Of a DNA stretch of 64,000 bases, positions 1 to 10,536 are shown in pieces. The translations under genes and the position numbers were made by a program. Source of the stretch: Gordionus sp. m RMFG-2023 (Eukaryota; Nematomorpha; Gordioida; Chordodea; Parachordodidae); assembly GCF_954871325.1 (NCBI RefSeq), contig NC_088775.1, positions 26,575,561 through 26,639,560 of the forward strand, given 5' to 3'. A model generated the notes under the pieces. That model ran no database searches. It saw nothing but the letters and a program-made list of their open reading frames with translations, and was not told the origin of the DNA. Position 1 is the first letter of the stretch. Each line of letters opens with the position of its first letter.

Positions 1-286
1 ACCAAATTTGTGTAACTTTTATTTCTCTAACATCGATATATTAATTAAGAAATAAAACATTAAAAATGATATACCAACTTGCTATATCAGTATTTGATAT
101 CTTTTTATTTGATATCATATTGTAATATTATAATTATTATATAATAAATATGTTTTTAATAATATGAAAGATACAAATTAATTTGATTCTAAGCTTATTT
201 GTTAAATGGTATTTTTCAAATATTAAATGACTATCATCTAGAAATATATCTAGATAGAGATCGATTGTATCTAGATTAGAGGTCTG

Positions 287-490
287 CATTGGGCGGGGTT
301 TCGGCCTGCCCGCCTATCTAAGTGGGCGGGCGGATGGACGGGTGAAAAATTTTTCGAAAATGGGCAAGCGGGCGGGTTAAAAAAATTTGAAATTATGGGC
401 GGGCGGGTTAAAAAAAATTTAAACTATGGGCGGGCTGGGCGGGCGGGTTAAGAAATTTGAACAATGGGCGGGCGGGTTAAGGAATTTAAA
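287..490. repeat. GC-rich subterminal repeats of the hAT element
   Basis: About six copies of a GGGCGGGCGGGTTA-like word are spaced 30-45 bases apart and separated by A/T runs. Diverged copies lie at 2848-2930 near the other end. Iterated subterminal words are typical transposase-binding regions of hAT elements; binding here is inferred. Confidence 0.7.
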
Positions 491-1094
491 ATTTTTGTTC
501 AAAAACAAACTAAAAAAATTAATTGTTTAAATGAACTATAAATAACAATATTTCTTTTTTATTGTACCAATTGTTTTTTTAAGTGGAGAACATTTACCTA
601 ACTATATTATGTAATAAACACAACAATAAACTTTTATATTAGAATAAATAAACATTTTTGTCTATTAAAAATTTCCTTTTATGGGAATGTAATAAAACTT
701 TTCTCTTAAAATTTCCTTTTTTTGGGTTTGCAATCTGCATTGTATTATTTTATTTTAGTAATAATTGTTTATCTTTTTTTACCCCTTTCCCCAAATGCAA
801 AGAGAATCAAATTAAAGCGTATTAATTAATAAATTATAAAATTGCTTAGTTCTATTAAATGCAATGTTTGAAATAAATAGCATCCGCTTCAAAATTAAAC
901 CCCAACATATGGGAGGATGAGGTTGTTACAGAGGAGAGTATTGTACCTAATGACATAACAAAATATTTAAATCTTAAAGTAACCAGTTTTGATATGTATA
1001 ATTTAGCAAAATTTTAAGTTGCATATTACAATTAATTTAAATTACTTTATTAAATTTATTATAATTGGTTTCACTTTTATTTAAAGATCTCAAT

Positions 1095-1312
1095 TGAGGA
1101 AGAGGATATACTTCAAACGTATATCCTACTTTGGCGGAAACAACAAGAAAGAGATTGCCAAAGCTATCAAGATTAGCAATAAAAATATTGGCAATTCCTG
1201 CAACTAGTGCTTCTTCCGAACGCGGATTTAGCATTGCTGGAAATATTTTTAGAACAAAGAAGAACGTGTTTGAATCCAGAAAATGTCGATTCATTATTAT
1301 TTTTGCATTATA
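1095..1312 (+). pseudogene. hAT transposase C-terminal dimerisation fragment
   Basis: The readable protein contains LPKLSRLAIKILAIPATSAS followed by SERGFSIAGNIFR, matching the conserved hAT dimerisation pattern (A-x-x-x-L-x-I-P-A-T-S-A-x-S-E-R-x-F-S). A WR-like tryptophan stretch precedes it in another frame, so the frame is broken upstream. It lies inside the 277-2986 element and is evidently its decayed transposase. The catalytic core is not recognisable. Confidence 0.75.
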
Positions 1313-3033
1313 ATTACATATAATATTAATTTTACATTTATATTTTTTTCATAAATATTCAATTTGATCAAATAAATTGTCCATAATTTACATTGATTAT
1401 TTTTATACTTATATTAATTTCCTAAATTATAAACTTTTTGTAGAGTAATGAAATATTTTTATTAGATGCTTAAAAAAATGAAAGAATAACCATAATTAAA
1501 TTTTATAAGCAGGCTTGGGTTAAAATTTTTTATAAATAACACTGTGTGACAGGAAAAATGGGAGAAGATAATAAAAACAAGTTTTGGTGCAGAATTTGAC
1601 GCTGAGTAAATTTTCCCTACACGCCAAGTTTTAAAAATATTACCGTATAAAGACAACTTTTCGAAATCTCAAAAATGGTAAAATTTAGGTCTTTATACGG
1701 ATATATTTTAAAAAGTATCTAATAAAAATCCCTGAAAATTGGTGATAGTGTTAAACTATATTTCTTTATAAATTTACTAATTTTTATAATTTTTTATAGA
1801 TTGGATTTTGAGAAAAATGGTAAAGAATTTTGTTTTGGGGGTCTTAAGTTTTCAATTTAAATTACTATCAAAATTATTAACTTTAGAAGATAAATTTTAT
1901 ATAATTTTGCTTATGCTCAAGATTATATATTAATTCTAATTATGTTTCAAAAGTACTCTATGCCATGAAAATTCAACCAAAATCTATAAATTAAAAAAGT
2001 CGGTACAGATATTTTCGAACTTCTTAATTTGTACACTTTTATTGAATTTTCTCTGCATAAAGCATTTTTAAAGCAAAATTAAGGTAATATTTATCTTTTT
2101 TAGTTGTATTTAGTAATATTTTATGCATTTATGATCAATTTATACCAAAATCAGATATCTGTACCCACTTTTTTAATTTGTACTCTTTTTGAACTGAGCA
2201 TTTTTGAAGCAAAATTCATTTAAAATGCAATAATTGGTAATTTTTTCATATTTTTTATTAATATTTATCTTTTTTTGATGTTTTTAAGAATATTTGTTTT
2301 TTTTAATCAATTTATATCAAAATATATGATTTTCCAATGGAGTACCTTGAACCCGTAGTATGGGCAATAAATAATAATGCCAAATAACGAGTAGGAAGAA
2401 AGGAGAAGAATTATTTTTTTTCGCACTTAATTTTTCATAAACATTTAATTTCTTTCATTAATTTTTTTTAAAATAAATATATTAAATGTAAGCTATATTT
2501 AAAAAGATTTTATAAATAAAGGTAAATTTAAAAAATATAGGTTGTTTAAAATTGAGTAAGGATTTTTTTTTAAAAAATGTATAATAATAATAAGGAAGGT
2601 TTGCTGCAAAAATTAAGATATTTTTTTAGTTGTAGGTAGGGATCATTAGAACCGAAGTTATAAACCTTCAAAAAGTGCTAAAAATGACCTATTTGGCCAC
2701 TTTAACCTAAAATAAATAAAAAACCTGACGTGCTAGAAAAAAACTGACAGCGGATTTAGAATATGCTTAAAAAACTGTCTTAAAACATGTTTATTTTATT
2801 TTCTCCCAAAAAATCAAGTCGAAATTTGTCACAGAGTGTAATGGGAGGGCAGGTAAAAAATTTTAGACTAATGGGCGGGTGGCCAGGTAAGGAATTTTAG
2901 ACAAATGGGCTGGGCAGGCGGGTTAAATTTTTTAAAACATTGGATGAGGGCTTTTGGTCCAAAAACCAGCCCAATGCAGACCTCTAATCTAGATATCATT
3001 TTCTGCAAGATATATTTATATTAAAATCACACT

Positions 3034-3247
3034 TTACCCTAAGTCGGATCCCGATACCTGGGCGGCCGTATTTTAATTAAATATACCTGGGCCAGGCCTA
3101 AAAATTTTCTTTTAAAAAACCAATTTTAAATTGCCATTATTATCTATAAAATTAAAAATAAATATAGAATATTTAAAATAATCCGGGCTGGGCTAAATTT
3201 TTTTTTTAAATTTGGGCCGTGCAAATGGTATCTCTGCAGGTCTCTAA
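3034..3247. mobile_element. GC-rich hAT-end fragment
   Basis: Islands such as CTGGGCGGCCG and GGGCTGGGCTAAAT alternate with A/T runs, and the right edge CTGCAGGTCTCTA resembles the inverted-repeat ends of the elements at 277 and 16350. It is probably a short non-autonomous relative. No matching left end was found, so the boundaries are uncertain. Confidence 0.4.
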
Positions 3248-3893
3248 AAATATATGCCTAATTTCGAATATATCTATAGCATAGAGTCCTCTCAAAAATT
3301 TGAAGAGTCCCCTGAATTTAAATTATTTTCAAAATATAAGCCTGAATTTAAAAAATGTATCATATTTAAAATATCAGACTGGCTCTGCCCTTCATTGCAT
3401 AGGTGGGTTATGCAGACCCCAGTTATTTTAAAACATTATTACTTAAAAATTGTTTCGATATTTTTGAATGAATCTTTTAATAGCTTAACATTTTTAAATA
3501 AAGTGCGTGTGTAAAATTGATTTTGATTTTTTTCAGTAGTTCAAGAGCTATAAGGGTTTTTTTGGAGCTTGGGGTCACATAGATCCCACCATGTCATTCG
3601 TGTAACTTTTTTTCATCTGTTATGAAAAATGTCAAAATTGCAATATCGGGGGTTAACTTCACGCTAAATTTAAAATTTGATTTCCGAATAAATAATGAAA
3701 ATAAAAATTAATTTGAAGCATCGTTAAGAAGAGAAAAAGATTCTAAGTTGAAATAAAATTAACATTCACATATGTGTCTATTATTTAATATTTGTTTTTT
3801 AATAATTCTGACTATAAAAAGAGAAGATAAAATCAGATTTAGGATAAAATCAAATATCTTTGAGATTTTATATATTTAGAAAAGGAGCATCAA

Positions 3894-4148
3894 ATGGTAA
3901 TAATGATGATAACGAATACATTAGATTGGTGGAGAGGGAATGCTGATTGTTTTCCTCATTTAGCAATGATGGCCAAGGACTTTTTATGCCAACAAACGTT
4001 GGTGGCATCGAAAAAAGGTTTTTCACTGGCCAGTAATACTATGTCCAAACTGAGGAACAGGATGGTTCACTCAATACTAAAACAATGCATATCACTTTCT
4101 TCCTGGGACATAGATATAATGTCTTTTTATGATGAAATATGGCAATAA
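3894..4148 (+). pseudogene. hAT transposase C-terminal fragment (second family)
   Basis: An 84-residue reading frame contains LDWWRGNADCFPHLAMMAKD and then SKKGFSLASNTMSKLRNRM, the WW-x(n)-P-x-L-x-x-x-A-x-D and F-S-x-x hallmarks of the hAT dimerisation domain. It ends near SILKQCISLSSWDI, like the last residues of many hAT transposases. No N-terminal core or inverted repeats were found nearby. It differs from the 1095-1312 fragment, so it belongs to another hAT subfamily. Confidence 0.7.
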
Positions 4149-6085
4149 CTTGTCAGGTATACATGTAATACACTTATTTAGAAATTGATTTAATAAATAA
4201 TATTTTTGCTAATAGGCTATTTTGTGCTTAATTTATTAATAGTTTAAATTTATTATTCGTGTTAAACTCCAGGCACACGTAATATTTATTTGGCTAAAAT
4301 CGTGAATTATTTGTTTCTAAAAATCTCTTAAGTTAGAGCCATTTAACAACACTAAGTGTGTTGTCATGCTCATGCATGTCATATAATAATATTATTTATC
4401 TCAATAAAATTAATAATATTTATATATTTGTTTAAAATATTATTTGAAGCGGGGCTTTATGCTATGTTTATCTACCTTGCAAGATTCATTCCTAATGTAT
4501 AATTATCGGAATTTGGCAACATTGTAAAATGGAATAAACTTATATCGAATTATTAACATATCATTCATTTTATATGCGTTTTGAATATATATATTTTAGA
4601 TGCATATTATATTATTTTTTATTTCATATGTTTATCATAATACTATGTTATATGTATTCGTTTGTTTGTTTAAATATAAATTATAAAAAAATATCATCAC
4701 ATTTTTCGATTTTTAAGATGTTTTATGTTAACTACGAAAGAACAATATCTCTTAAAAAATAGATATCAAAATTTCTAAAATCTTGCTTACCATAGAATTT
4801 ATAAGTTTATCACCTCGATACTTATAAGTTACTTTGGCAAAATTTATCTATTTTATTTTTTTATCTGGAGGAATGGCCAGTATATCACTATGGTATTATA
4901 AATGATGAAATCTCATGAAGCATTTTTTTGTTTACTTATTATTTTAAATAACAAATAAAAGTTAAAAAAATTTTAAACTGTCTCTTATAAACAATAATTT
5001 TTAATATCTAAAACAATGTGTTATATACTATTTGTAGCTATTACGTTTAGAATAAGAAAATTGATATAATAATCACATATTTTAAGAATTGTAGTTAAAA
5101 TCATTGATTTCTTTTAGTTAAATTTGCATCAACAAATTCTTTTAAAGGAAATCAAAAAAAAATCCTACAATTTATCGCATATTATATTTGCCCTAGGCCT
5201 ATTAGAAAATATAATGTTAAAATATATTCATAAACACAATAGATTATCGTAATCAGTTGTCAATATTTTGCTTTAAAAATATTCCTAAGCCCTCAAGACC
5301 TAGACCCGCCCATTTAGAATAATTATGATTACAGTCGAGATATAATTAAAACACCTTTTATTTGATGCCCATATTATAATTTTGGATAATATTCCTGACC
5401 TCCGAAGCCCTGAATTAGCCTATTGATGGGGAATGCTTGTTCACCTAATGAACAAATCTTGTATATACTTTTCTAAGTTCAACAAAAACAACTAAAAATA
5501 AATGGGCTTTTGTGCCAGGTCTAAACCCAGGGTCTGTGCTCAGAGCTGACCTACCTGAGCACAAAATCGGGTCGTAAATTTTACGAACAAGCAAATTAAC
5601 ATGAGAGGATACTCAAATAACTACCATTCGAATTGTTGAAAATACGATGAAATAATTAAGCCAGGGGTGAAGTTAAGTGCGACGTTCGGTTTTCGATTAG
5701 TAAGGGCGTATCAGTTATATCTATTTTAGGGGAAGGGAAGTTAATTTTGCGCATTTATTGTTATTTTTTTGTTATTTTAAGTCATCTTTATCAAAATTAA
5801 TATATTTTATTTTTATGATTAGAAAAAATTATTGATAAATTTTTATTTATTTTTCAAAATGTGCAAGATATAAACATAAAAAAAAGTAAAATCATCATAT
5901 TATTTTGTTTAAAATTAGAGATTTTTTTATTTTGTTTAAAATTATTTTTTCCCTTTTTGAAGACATTTTAAAAGCCAAAATTTTTTAAATCAAATCTAAA
6001 AAAAATCCTAAGTCAATATGTAGCATTTATTTTTATCATAATTTATAGCAGTGTGGTAGTTAGTGAAAAAAATTACTGTTATTAC
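4149..6085. other. AT-rich stretch with no recognised gene
   Basis: Mostly A/T-rich. A slightly GC-richer patch at 5500-5590 is unassigned. A minus-strand 32-codon open frame at 5656-5754 starts with ATG and has balanced composition, but nothing identifies it. It could be a small exon next to the zinc-finger exon at 6086-6243. Confidence 0.5.
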
Positions 6086-6243
6086 AATGTAGGCCCTAAT
6101 ATGGTCGTTGCTTCGAATGTGATCTAATATTTTGTGCTGTGGTATTTTATTGGTGTTTAGAGTTATGTCGCAAACAGAGCATTCGTAACGAGTTGTTAGT
6201 ATCCCATTGCTGTAAGAATGGTACTCGGTGATATATTTCAGGC
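6086..6243 (-). CDS. Candidate internal exon with one C2H2-type zinc finger
   Basis: On the minus strand a 158-bp open stretch is bounded by a pyrimidine-rich acceptor ending CACACAG and a donor beginning GTAATA. It starts GLKYITEYHSYSNG and contains YECSVCDITLN followed by H-I-R-S-N-D-H, giving a C-x2-C-x16-H-x5-H arrangement like U1/matrin-type RNA-associated zinc fingers. The residues are balanced and not low-complexity, unlike the surroundings. Neighbouring exons were not found, and a Tc1 fossil lies just upstream. It may be an exon of a host gene extending beyond recognition or an isolated gene fragment. The function is unknown. Confidence 0.45.
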
Positions 6244-6609
6244 CTGTGTGATAAAATATATAATGGCGAAATAAATTTAATCATTAAATATGCTAATAAT
6301 TGTAATTAATAAGTTAGAATAAAAGTAACCAATTGATTCCATATTTCCAGAAGATTACAATATACATATACTCTCTGGCTTAATTGATACTCCGGCACAC
6401 TTAATTTTTTTTGTCTTACTTAAAAAAATAAATTCATGAACACTCAAAAATCTTTCAAAAACTATACTATTATAAAATACCAATATATAATGAACATAAT
6501 TTAATATGGATATATTTAAATTATTAGCAATAGCATATATAATTTAATATTTAACTGTAAATTAGCGCCCTACTATGCTAAAATGTGATGTTTTTGCCAT
6601 ATATTAAAA

Positions 6610-6890
6610 TCGTGTTACTTCGCCTCTATAACGACAATAATTCTTTGTGGCATTGAATTAATAAAATTCTAGTAATTCTGAGATATCGATTTGTATATAG
6701 ACTCTAATTTATTCTTCAAAAAATCCTTCCTTTCAAGAATGCAGATTTAGTGATATGACAAGGAGATTCATCTCACTGGAAGGTGTGATTTGCTTCATGT
6801 ACTAATAAATGAATCGATGGCATCAATAATTGATGATATATTACACTGTAATTATTATATCCATTATAAAGGCCATGACACATTTTGTGA
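6610..6890 (-). pseudogene. Tc1/mariner transposase fossil
   Basis: Reading the minus strand gives a patch like the Tc1 region around the second catalytic aspartate (FQ-stop-DESPCHITKSAF, compare FQQDNxPxH) and, further on, NSMPQRIIVVIEAK, the conserved S-M-P-x-R-I-x-x-V-I-x-A-x tail of Tc1/mariner transposases. Several stops and frame changes interrupt it, and the stretch that normally carries the W-P-x-x-S-P-D-L-N motif is missing. No terminal inverted repeats were identified. It is an old dead copy. Confidence 0.65.
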
Positions 6891-7858
6891 AAAAGTACAA
6901 AAATAGCAGGAGTTGGAATCGACCTTACGAGTTACCGACTACTATTGCCCCACGAATTCTTATGAATGATGTATTTTTTATCTATTTATTTCCCATTCTG
7001 TAAATAATTTTAAAAATTGAATAGTAATTAATATTATATATTATGCTAGATGAATAAGAAATCTTTAAATTTTACATTGATATTCGATATTTAAATGCAC
7101 TGATTTTTTTTAAAAATTTTATTAGTTATCAACTACTATATAATATTTTTATCAACACCCTTTTCAAAATTCAAAATTATTTTCAACTACAAATTTTCAA
7201 GGTTAAAAATTTTATCATATGTATTATATTTTATATAGATTTAATTATAAAATATTTTTTAGATTTATAAGATTTATAAGATAAAATTTGAACATTTTCA
7301 ACTACACAATATTTTTACAAAAATTTTGGATTTATAGGTAAAATTTGATCATAAATCCTGTTGAGCATTCTTGGCTAAACCTTTTTTTGAGTTTAAGAAT
7401 ACTATTAATACATAAAAATAAATAAAAGTCACAAAAAATATATTTTAAAAATTTTTATAAATGATTTAGAATTATAGGTAACCTAAATTCTGTTTGAGCA
7501 TTCTCGCCTATACCTTTTTTCATAGTTTAAAAATAATATTATATATACTTATATTATATTTTATACAAAACTTCATTTGATTGTGAAAGATTTATTGAAC
7601 TAAAGATTCACAAAAGATTTTTTACAAAAATAATTTGGAATTAAAGGTAAAATGATCATAAATTTAGTTTGAGCATTCTCAAAAAATCTTCATTGTAAAA
7701 AATATTCAGATATCATAATCTTAAAAGATTTTTTAATTTTTTAGCAAAAGATTTACTCTGCCTTTTTTATAACATGCTTTTTAGACGCTGATAGAATGAA
7801 TATCCTGGCTACAAAATGTTTTCCTATAAAATATAAATAAACGTTCAATGAATGGTGA
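6891..7858. other. AT-rich stretch, nothing recognised
   Basis: It holds several imperfect repeats of a word like TTTGAGCATTCTC followed by a TTTTTT tract (7360, 7495, 7670), spaced about 130-180 bases apart, suggesting a degenerate tandem repeat. No coding signal was seen. Confidence 0.4.
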
Positions 7859-8268
7859 TTTTTAATCAGGGTTTCGAACCGTTTAGTATAACGTTTCGGT
7901 TCGTTCCGGTTTTTAGTTTAAAATTTTATAAAGGTTTTGTTCCATTTCGGTTTTTTAAAAAAAATCATATCGGTTCGGTTCGGTTCATAATTTATAACGG
8001 TTCTTTTCGGTTTGTTCCGGTTTTTATAAATTTAATTTTAAAAAAAATTCATTATTAACCATGTATATATTAATTTTAGAGAAAAATCTTTTTTTCCGAA
8101 TTGATAGTTAAATTTCCACCCAATCCTATAATTATTGGATCTATAATATTTCGAACTGCTTTGTCGTCAATTGATTTTATTGGCCTACCGTGAACTGTTA
8201 TTAGAGTTTCTTTATTTATATTGATTTGTATTGTAGTAGTGTTGGACTTAAAAGCATCTTGGATTGTA

Positions 8269-8466
8269 TTATACTGGGTTATTTGAATTTTTTTTAATAG
8301 TCAAATTTTCTTTCTTTTTTCTTAAAAATTTGAATTCCCTATTGTGAAATCTTTCTATATGTCGTTCAAGATTTGCAGCATGGTCTCCAGTTAAGATCTT
8401 ACCACAATCTTCTATTTTACAAATAGATTGATTTTTTATGATATCTAATTTAAAATAGGAACGCAC
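8269..8466 (-). pseudogene. BED-type zinc finger fragment of a hAT transposase
   Basis: The 65-residue frame contains SYFKLD, then C-x4-C (CKIEDC), GDHAANLERH and IERFH. This matches the BED finger (C-C-H-H) that opens many hAT transposases and binds the element's own ends. Downstream on the minus strand the frame runs into low-complexity lysines and stops; no catalytic core follows. It lies inside the 7867-9976 element. Confidence 0.7.
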
Positions 8467-8602
8467 AGGATTTGGCTTTTCCCGAACATTTAATAGATAA
8501 CTAAAAAGCTATATGATGATAGATGAAAATCTTTTATTATATAAATAGAATAAATAAAAAAGCTTAATAGAAACAATTTTACCTTCATTTTTATTTTTTT
8601 AA

Positions 8603-9532
8603 ATAACTTGGATTATAGAATTTAAATGACAATAAATAAAATGGTCAGCAATAAATATTTTAATGATATAATAATTTTTATTTATAAAAATCATATTTTT
8701 TTTTAAATTCAGAATTCTAATATTTATTATTAAAATAATATGTTAGTTAGCATTTACCATTATCATATATGCAAAATAAAAAAAAATATGATTAAAGAAT
8801 GGCATTTGTAATGAATATTTTTCTAAATCTGTATTTTTAAATAATAAAAATCTTACTATAAATCTTCAGTTTAAATAAGTTAACTAACATTGCATTAAAT
8901 TATTTTATACTTTTATTTATTTGTGTTTTATATTAAATAGACTTACATTTAAAAATAGGAATTACATTTTGATGTTAAACTAAATATAACTAGTATAGTT
9001 TAATTCAAATTACCCACTCTGATATATTCTATATAAACTAAGATAAACTTTTTTTGAATATATCAATTAATAAGAAATTATTGTAAAACAATATTATATA
9101 AAAATTGGTCAGTACTTTATTTCTGTTAGATGTTAATATAATATGACAGAATAGGTAATTTAAGTTAAACTATAGTATTTATATTTAGTTTAACATCAAA
9201 ATGTAATTCCTATTTTTAATTCACTGTAAGTTATTTAAATATAAAACACATTAATAAATAAATAAAAGTATAAAAATAATTTAATGCAATATAATTAACT
9301 TATTTAAACGATTTATAGTAAGATTTTAAAAATACAGATTTAGAAAAATATTCATTTTTTATTTTGCATATATGATAATGGTAAATGCTAACTAACATAT
9401 AATAATAATAAATAATTTATAATATTAGAATTCTGAATTTAAAAAAACAATGATTATAAATAAAAAATTATTATATCATTAAAATATTGCTGACTATTTT
9501 ATTTATTGTCATTTAAATTCTATGATCCAAGT
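8603..9532. repeat. Large palindrome (foldback) of about 930 bp
   Basis: The sequence from about 8603 (AACTTGGATTATAGAATTTA) reads again in reverse complement up to about 9532 (TAAATTCTATGATCCAAGTT). The arms are about 440 bp each, with high similarity by eye through AATGGTAAATGCTAACTAAC and its partner. The centre lies near 9060. It looks like a foldback or MITE-like insertion, or an inverted duplication, inside the hAT element. Confidence 0.8.
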
Positions 9533-9984
9533 TTTTATAATGAGATAAAAAATTTAATTTAGCCAAGAATAATTATGTCTGATTTTAAGATATCTTATCT
9601 TATTAACAGATAAATTTTCTAATCTCTTATAAATTAAGTATTCAAAGAAAAAACAACAAACCTGGTATTATTTGATATATAATGTTGATAATATAAAAAT
9701 ATTTAATTTGATATATAATGTTGATAATATGGAAATATTTAATTTGAAAAGAAATCACCAATTTAAAAAATGCCCCCAAGGAAAATTAAAATTTTAAATT
9801 TAGGTTAATAATTTTAAATTAATTATTTTTAAACCCGTTTTGAACCGGTTAAAAATATTTATAATGGTTTGGTTCGCTCTTTTAATATTTTCTTCATAAC
9901 GGTTCAGTTAAGGTTACGGTTCAGAAAATCATAACGGTTCATTCCGTTTTGTGGTTAAGTTCGGTTTGAACCCCTGTTTTTAAT

Positions 9985-10536
9985 CCTAAACACTGCTCAT
10001 AAAATTTATAAATTATCCCCAAACAATAATAGATGTAAAAAAAATTTTATTGGAAAAAGAAACAAGAATATAGGAAATATCATAAAAACATCCCCAAAAT
10101 ATTATAAAGTAATCTCATAATAAATTTTGATTCGAATAAGAGAAATTCAAGCCTATATTTGATTTGGGCAATAGGAAATTCCTATTGAGATATACCAGAC
10201 TAATGAGTAAAAATCCTGTATCTTTGGCAGTTTTGGAAATATCTGTTGCCTACATTTTTGGTAAATTTTTTTATATTATAAATTCCATTATATCATTTTC
10301 TCTTTTTATATGCTACAAATGTTAGGTTGAAAACCGATAACCGTCAAGTTTTAAAGTATATAAGCTTATTATAAGATAGGAAAATTTCGGATTCTTCAGC
10401 AATTAAATACAAGATAAAACTCTGATTCAGCCGTTCATTATTGGTGGGCTTTGCACTTATGCAATCCCATTTCATTATGCTATATAGAAACTCAACTGTT
10501 TTTTATAAGTAATCAGGATAGAAGATTTCATAGGAT
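9985..10536. other. Region downstream of the hnRNP gene, nothing recognised
   Basis: AT-rich, no reading frame of note. It should include the 3' untranslated region of the minus-strand hnRNP Q/R-like gene, but no specific signal could be assigned. Confidence 0.3.

Larger units (their letters stand above)
277..2986 (+). mobile_element. hAT-type DNA transposon remnant with 8-bp target duplication
   Basis: The ends are inverted repeats: TAGAGGTCTGCATTGGGC at 277 and its complement ending at 2986. They are flanked by the same 8 bases, ATCTAGAT, at 269-276 and 2987-2994, the duplication length typical of hAT elements. Inside, a plus-strand stretch near 1095-1310 resembles the C-terminal dimerisation region of hAT transposases. 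Both ends are unusually G+C-rich (repeated GGGCGGGCGGGTTAA-like words) in a very AT-rich setting. The interior is otherwise AT-rich with no long reading frame, so the copy is not autonomous. Confidence 0.85.
7867..9976 (-). mobile_element. hAT transposon with BED finger and internal palindrome
   Basis: The ends CAGGGTTTCGAACCG (7867) and its complement ending CCCCTG (9976) are flanked by perfect 8-bp duplications TTTTTAAT at 7859-7866 and 9977-9984. The subterminal regions carry many CGGTTC/GAACCG words on both sides. Inside are a minus-strand BED-type zinc finger (8269-8466) and a palindrome of about 930 bp (8603-9532) where a transposase core would be expected. The CAGGG termini and 8-bp duplication identify it as hAT. 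Confidence 0.9.

Noticed and set aside
6905-6955. tRNA-like words (GGAGTTGGAATCGACC...)
   Set aside because: No A box at the right distance and no cloverleaf pairing; more likely part of the Tc1 fossil surroundings.
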